Shown here piece after piece: positions 5,652 to 9,206 of a DNA stretch of 9,206 bases; position 1 is the stretch's first letter; each line of letters opens with the position of its first letter. This DNA is from Propionibacteriaceae bacterium (lineage in GTDB: Bacteria; Actinomycetota; Actinomycetes; Propionibacteriales; Propionibacteriaceae). The translations under genes and the position numbers were made by a program. Location: the NCBI GenBank assembly GCA_009787035.1, contig WRGV01000047.1:1-9206 (forward strand). Direction: 5' to 3'. Under the pieces are notes generated by a model. That model saw nothing but the letters and a program-made list of their open reading frames with translations, was not told the origin of the DNA and searched no databases.

Positions 5652-6959
5652 ATGGCAATCGGACGTCACAACTGGCGAGTGACAAGCTCCGATGCTGTCG
5701 CCCACCCTGCCGCGCCCCGGCGCGTCGGGCAGCACGTCCCGTGGCTCGACCAGTCGCACCGCCGGATCGTGGCCGTGCTGGTCGGGCTGGCGCTGCTGGG
5801 CGACATCGCCCTCAACATCGCCTCCACGCAGACCGGCACACCCCACCAGCACGAGACCCCGACGCAGCTCGTGCTGGTCGGCACCTTCCTGGTCGCCGCG
5901 CTGGTCGTCGCGGCGCTGCTGGCCCGCTGGCGCCACACCCGTCCGATCGCCCTCATGGTCGCGATCATCGCGTTCGCGCTGGCGCTGACCATCGCCTTCC
6001 CGCCCAGCGAGCAGTCCGTCGGGTTCATCCTGACGCTTCTGCTCTTCGCGCTGCTGGGCACGTACTACGTCACGCTGGCGCACGGCACCCCCACGGGCGT
6101 CGCCTGGTTCGTCGCCCTGCTGGCCGCCCAGGTCGCCGGGGCGGCGCTGCAGCAGCTCCAGGGCGTCGCGGCGGCGACCTGGCTCTCGTACGTCCTGTCG
6201 ATGGGGGCCTTCCAGGGCGTCCTGGCGCTGGTCGCGATCGCGCTGGCGTCGCGGCGGCGCTACCTGCAGGATCTGCTGGAGCGCAACCGCATGCTCGCCC
6301 TGGAGCGCGACCAGCGGGCGCAGCTGGCCGTCGCCGACGAGCGGGCCCGCATCGCCGCCGAAATGCACGACATCGTCTCGCACAGCCTGGCCGTCATGGT
6401 CACGCTGGCCGACGGCGCGGGCCGCTGCCTGCCGGACGACGTCCCCACCGCGCAGGAGGCGCTCGGACAGATCGGCACCACGGGACGCGCCGCGGTGGCC
6501 GACATGCGCCGGCTGCTGGCCTTCCTGCGGGCCGACGCCGAGCGGGAGCCCCAGCCGGATCTGGCGCAGCTGGGCGGCCTGATCGACCAGATGCGCACCG
6601 CCGGCCTGCCGGTGACCCTTGCGACCGACGCCGCGCTGCCGGACGACCCGTCCCTGGGCCTGGCCGTCTACCGCATCGTCCAGGAGGGGCTCACCAACGT
6701 GCTGCGGCACGCGCCGCACACGGCCTGGGTGCGCGTGGTGGTGGCCCAGCCGACCCCGGGCCGCATCGAGGTGCAGGTGATCAACGGCCCGTCCCCCGGC
6801 GGTGCGGGGATCGGGACCGGCGCCGGCCAGGGCCTGGTCGGCGTGCGCCAGCGCGTCGCGGTCTGGGACGGGGATCTGCGGGCCGGACGGACGCTGGAGG
6901 GCGGCTGGGATCTGCGGGCCCAGCTGCGCACCGACACACACGCAGACGACAAGGAGTGA
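5652..6959 (+). CDS. Two-component sensor histidine kinase, NarL/DesK type (435 aa)
   Basis: The membrane kinase probably senses a signal at or in the membrane and phosphorylates the regulator encoded next. The start is ATG 5652, with AGGGTGGAG just upstream, 26 bases after the permease stop. Around six hydrophobic segments lie between residues 36 and 199 with only short loops, so there is no sizeable extracellular sensor domain. A charged helix (about 200-232) leads into the HisKA_3 dimerisation motif ARIAAEMHDIVSHSLAVMV, with phospho-acceptor His239. The ATPase domain has the N-box IVQEGLTNVLRHA (Asn349) and a glycine lid GQGLVGVRQRV (about 392-402). The D-box region (VQVINGP) is degenerate, as is frequent in this class. 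The AAGGAG of the next gene directly precedes this gene's TGA. The activating stimulus cannot be read from the sequence. Confidence 0.93.
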   Translation: MAIGRHNWRVTSSDAVAHPAAPRRVGQHVPWLDQSHRRIVAVLVGLALLGDIALNIASTQTGTPHQHETPTQLVLVGTFLVAALVVAALLARWRHTRPIALMVAIIAFALALTIAFPPSEQSVGFILTLLLFALLGTYYVTLAHGTPTGVAWFVALLAAQVAGAALQQLQGVAAATWLSYVLSMGAFQGVLALVAIALASRRRYLQDLLERNRMLALERDQRAQLAVADERARIAAEMHDIVSHSLAVMVTLADGAGRCLPDDVPTAQEALGQIGTTGRAAVADMRRLLAFLRADAEREPQPDLAQLGGLIDQMRTAGLPVTLATDAALPDDPSLGLAVYRIVQEGLTNVLRHAPHTAWVRVVVAQPTPGRIEVQVINGPSPGGAGIGTGAGQGLVGVRQRVAVWDGDLRAGRTLEGGWDLRAQLRTDTHADDKE

Positions 6960-6963
6960 CACC

Positions 6964-7671
6964 ATGACCGATGACGCGACCGACACGTCCGCCCCCATCC
7001 GCGTGCTGCTGGTCGACGACCAGGCGCTGATGCGCATGGGCTTCGCGATGGTGCTCAAGTCAGAGCCGGGCATCGAGGTGGTCGGGCAAGCCGGCGACGG
7101 CGCGGCCGGGGTGCGGCAGGTGCAGGCGCTGCATCCCGACGTCGTGCTGATGGACGTGCGCATGCCCGTCATGGACGGCATCGAGGCGACGCGGCGCATC
7201 GCCGCCGCCGACGCGGCGACCAAGGTGATCGTGCTGACGACGTTCGACCTGGACGAGTACGCGTTCGAGGCGCTGCGGGCCGGGGCCAGCGGATTCCTGC
7301 TCAAGGACGTGCGCCCCGACGACCTGGTCGCGGCGATCCGCGCCGTCCACGCCGGCGATGCGGCGGTGTCGCCGCGGATCACCCGGCGCATGCTCGACCT
7401 GTTCGCCCCCGACCTGCCGCGTCCGGACGACGACGCCCAGGCCGCGCCGACCGCCGCGTCCGCAAGCCTGGAGAAACTGACCGCCCGCGAACGCGACGTT
7501 CTCGACCTCATCGTGGCGGGGCGCAGCAACGCCGAGATCGCCGCGGAGCTGGTGGTCAGCGAGACCACGGTGAAGACGCACGTGGGCAACATCTTGGACA
7601 AACTCGACCTGCGCGACCGCGTGCACGTGGTCATCTGGGCGTACGAGAACGGGCTGGCCGGCCCCGCCTGA
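6964..7671 (+). CDS. Response regulator, NarL/LuxR family (235 aa)
   Basis: This is the DNA-binding partner of the kinase, starting four bases after it. The start is ATG 6964, with AAGGAG at 6951-6956; upstream in-frame starts lie inside the kinase gene and are rejected. The receiver domain (about residues 11-130) has the acidic pair Asp18-Asp19, phospho-acceptor Asp64 in VLMDVRMP, Thr93/94 in VLTTFD and Lys115 in FLLKD, so phosphorylation is expected. A variable Ala/Asp/Pro-rich linker (about 145-168) leads to a LuxR-type helix-turn-helix, LTARERDVLDLIVAGRSNAEIA, continuing with VSETTVKTHVGNILDKL. It likely activates transcription, with its own operon as the obvious target. Two CCGGTGG direct repeats lie shortly after the stop (7691-7697 and 7708-7714), but I cannot link them to this protein. 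Confidence 0.95.
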   Translation: MTDDATDTSAPIRVLLVDDQALMRMGFAMVLKSEPGIEVVGQAGDGAAGVRQVQALHPDVVLMDVRMPVMDGIEATRRIAAADAATKVIVLTTFDLDEYAFEALRAGASGFLLKDVRPDDLVAAIRAVHAGDAAVSPRITRRMLDLFAPDLPRPDDDAQAAPTAASASLEKLTARERDVLDLIVAGRSNAEIAAELVVSETTVKTHVGNILDKLDLRDRVHVVIWAYENGLAGPA

Positions 7672-7746
7672 CGATCGGGACATTCGTGCCCCGGTGGCAC
7701 ACTTGAACCGGTGGGTCCCCTCCCCACGCAAGAGAGAGGAACCCAT
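7672..7746 (+). other. Intergenic gap between the operon and the E2-like gene
   Basis: The 75-base gap contains a 5-bp hairpin, GTGCC (7686-7690) with GGCAC (7696-7700), without a T-run. It also has the direct repeat CCGGTGG at 7691-7697 and 7708-7714, 17 bases start to start. GAGAGGA (7734-7740) is the ribosome-binding site of the following gene. No convincing promoter was found, so it is undecided whether the E2-like gene has its own promoter or is read through from the operon. Confidence 0.35.
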
Positions 7747-8580
7747 ATGTCCCGCGTGCGCCGACGCCACGACGCCATCCAAGTGCAACTGCCCAACACC
7801 TTCAACGGCATCTTCCCGTACGTCATGCGCGGGCGCAACGAGTCGATCCTGTACTACCCGATCAAGCTCGACGCCGGGCCGCTGCTGGCCTACGTCGAGG
7901 CGTCCAAGGGCACCGATCACGAGATCTCGCTGTTCGAGGCCGGCGTGATCTGCATGGTCAAGCTGCTGCGCGCCCGCCCGACGCTGAACCGTTACGTCGC
8001 CGGGCGGCGGCTGTGGCAGCGCCGCGATGTGGTCGTGTCGTTCATCGCGAAGCGCGCGTACTCCGACGACGCGCCCGAGACGAACATCCAGGTGACGATC
8101 CGTCCCCACGACGATGTGAAGACGCTGCTGGCCAAGGTGCGCGGGCAGATCACGTCGGTCAAGTCGGGCGAGGACGGACACGGTGACAAGATCATCGAGA
8201 CGTTCATGAAGATGCCGCGTTTCGTGCTGAGGACGGCCGTAGCTGCGATGCGCACGTGGGACTTCTACGTCGACACCCCGGGCTTCCTGCGCGGCAAGGA
8301 CCCGCTGCGCTGCTCGGTGTTCATCTCGAACCTCGGCTCGGTGGGCATCGACGCGCCGTACCACCACCTGTACGAGTGGGGCAACTGCTCGGTCTTCATG
8401 GCGATGGGCAAGATTCACAAGGACGTCGTCGTCGGCAAGAACGGCCGGCCCGCCGTGGCCGACGTGCTGCAGCTGCGCATGGCGCTGGACGAGCGCATCT
8501 GCGACGGCTACTACGACGCCCGTTCGCTCGACCTGTTCGAGGAATACCTGACCCATCCCGAGCTGCTGGAGACCATCTAG
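7747..8580 (+). CDS. 2-oxoacid dehydrogenase E2-like acyltransferase domain protein (277 aa)
   Basis: The start is ATG 7747, six bases after GAGAGGA; the in-frame GTG at 7711 would add 12 poorly conserved-looking residues and has no such site. The protein resembles the catalytic domain of E2 acyltransferases and chloramphenicol acetyltransferase (2-oxoacid_dh fold). Seen features are an N-terminal FNGIFPYVMRGRNESILYYP strand-helix region, FEAGVICMVKLLRARPTLNRYV (compare the E2 helix where partners co-pack), then VFISNLGSVGIDAPYHHLYEWGNCSVFMAMGKI (residues 191-223), matching the E2 'ISNLG...A..A.G.I' block, and LQLRMALDERICDGYYDA. In E2 enzymes the last block is DHRxxDG with catalytic His. Here residue 249 is Glu, although Asp253-Gly254 are kept. 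No lipoyl or E1/E3-binding domain is present, so it is not a classical E2 subunit. It may be a variant acyltransferase or a non-catalytic relative. The substrate is unknown. Confidence 0.82.
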   Translation: MSRVRRRHDAIQVQLPNTFNGIFPYVMRGRNESILYYPIKLDAGPLLAYVEASKGTDHEISLFEAGVICMVKLLRARPTLNRYVAGRRLWQRRDVVVSFIAKRAYSDDAPETNIQVTIRPHDDVKTLLAKVRGQITSVKSGEDGHGDKIIETFMKMPRFVLRTAVAAMRTWDFYVDTPGFLRGKDPLRCSVFISNLGSVGIDAPYHHLYEWGNCSVFMAMGKIHKDVVVGKNGRPAVADVLQLRMALDERICDGYYDARSLDLFEEYLTHPELLETI

Positions 8581-8650
8581 GCGCGCGTGGACGCGGGGCG
8601 CGGACACCCCGGCAGAACCCCACCCAACCCCACGATGCGAGAGTGGCCGC
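8581..8650 (+). other. Intergenic gap before the transporter gene
   Basis: The 70-base gap is GC-rich. It carries a short direct repeat, AACCCCAC at 8616-8623 and again at 8626-8633, and a weak GAGAG (8639-8643) seven bases before the transporter ATG. A loose GGGG/CCCC inverted pair is visible, but no T-run or clear promoter. Confidence 0.3.
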
Positions 8651-9206
8651 ATGGAACAACACCCGACACGCGTGTACGGATACCGCTGGGCGATCCTGGC
8701 GGGGGCGGCGCCGATCATCCTGGCCTCGCAGATCTGCTGGCTGACGTTCGCACCGGTGGCGGCCGCGGCACAGGCGGCCTATCGGACCTCCGAGCTGGGC
8801 ATCTCGATGCTGTCCATGAGCTACATGATCGCGTACATCGTGTTCACGTTCCCGGCCTCATGGATCGTCGATTCGTTCGGGTTCCGCCGCTCGCTGATCA
8901 TCGGCGCCGCGATCACGGCGATCGGCGCACTGGCCCGGGCCGCGTGCGCGTCCAGCTTCACCGGCGTCATGATCTGCCAGTTCGTGATCGCCGCGGGGCA
9001 GCCCTTCCTGCTGAACGTGCTGACCAAGATCCCGGCCAACTGGTTCCCGCTGGGCGAGCGCTCGACCGCCTCGGGCGTGCTGACGCTGGTGCAATACGTC
9101 GGCATGATCGTGCCGATGGCGGCGTCGCCGCTGCTCGTGAACCGCGGTGGCATGCACGCGATGCTGACGTGCTACGCCGTGATCGCGGCGATCACGGCGC
9201 TGCTGG
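8651..9206 (+). CDS. Major facilitator superfamily transporter, N-terminal part (partial, at least 185 aa)
   Basis: The frame is open from ATG 8651 to the window edge, giving 185 residues, probably somewhat under half of a 12-helix carrier of about 400-450 residues. The start follows a weak GAGAG site; ATG 8635 and GTG 8643 are out of frame. After a short polar N terminus, hydrophobic segments appear at about residues 13-40, 53-71, 82-98, 104-124, 140-162 and 169-185, i.e. the six helices of the first half. The loop between helices 2 and 3 reads SWIVDSFGFRRS (residues 70-81), matching MFS motif A (GxxxDrxGRR) with Asp73 and Arg79-Arg80. The segments GERSTASGVLTLVQYVGM and the overall pattern recall the FLVCR-like branch, but the branch is uncertain. 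It sits at the cell membrane; the substrate is unknown. Confidence 0.88.
   Translation, partial: MEQHPTRVYGYRWAILAGAAPIILASQICWLTFAPVAAAAQAAYRTSELGISMLSMSYMIAYIVFTFPASWIVDSFGFRRSLIIGAAITAIGALARAACASSFTGVMICQFVIAAGQPFLLNVLTKIPANWFPLGERSTASGVLTLVQYVGMIVPMAASPLLVNRGGMHAMLTCYAVIAAITALL

Noticed and set aside
5508..7838. 776-residue open frame on the - strand across permease, kinase and regulator
   Set aside because: It lies antisense to three well-identified genes, shows no domain, and has an Arg/Gly/Gln-rich composition.
7060..8718. 552-residue open frame on the - strand
   Set aside because: It is antisense to the regulator and E2-like genes, with no recognisable motif and shadow-type composition.

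Overview
The window is high-GC DNA (strong G/C preference at third codon positions, purine-rich Shine-Dalgarno sites, GTG and ATG starts) and fits a high-GC Gram-positive, Actinomycetota. I cannot name the genus. All convincing genes lie on the + strand. The long open frames on the - strand are antisense shadows of GC-rich coding sequence.

Layout: (1) 1-69 is the tail of an unidentified gene. (2) 197-3154 encodes a 985-residue cytoplasmic protein that looks like an all-helical, TPR-like solenoid of unknown function. (3) 3155-3823 is an unusually long non-coding stretch. It holds hairpins, a 20-bp tandem repeat, a 154-bp compound palindrome, an 84-bp-spaced duplication and a 44-bp tandem array, and ends in a lower-GC leader of about 110 bp. 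(4) 3824-7671 is a compact four-gene operon: ABC ATPase, ABC-2 type permease, NarL/DesK-type sensor kinase and LuxR/NarL-type response regulator. This is the usual make-up of an envelope-stress or antimicrobial export module that senses and controls itself. (5) 7747-8580 encodes a stand-alone protein resembling the catalytic domain of 2-oxoacid dehydrogenase E2 acyltransferases, without lipoyl domains and with Glu at the usual catalytic His. (6) 8651 to the window edge is the N-terminal half of a major facilitator transporter.

The most interesting signal is the leader just before the ABC operon. It holds a 24-codon upstream reading frame (3740-3814) with its own strong Shine-Dalgarno. Its stop codon overlaps the Shine-Dalgarno of the ABC ATPase gene. 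The same stretch contains two TCCTCC and three GGAGG blocks that can pair in mutually exclusive ways, plus a small hairpin followed by six T. I infer a translation-responsive attenuator (leader peptide switch) controlling the transporter. The elements are seen in the sequence; the mechanism is inference.

The kinase and regulator probably respond to a compound or stress at the membrane and control the transporter, while the leader may add a second control layer that senses ribosome state. The solenoid gene, the E2-like gene and the transporter gene have no evident functional link to the module.
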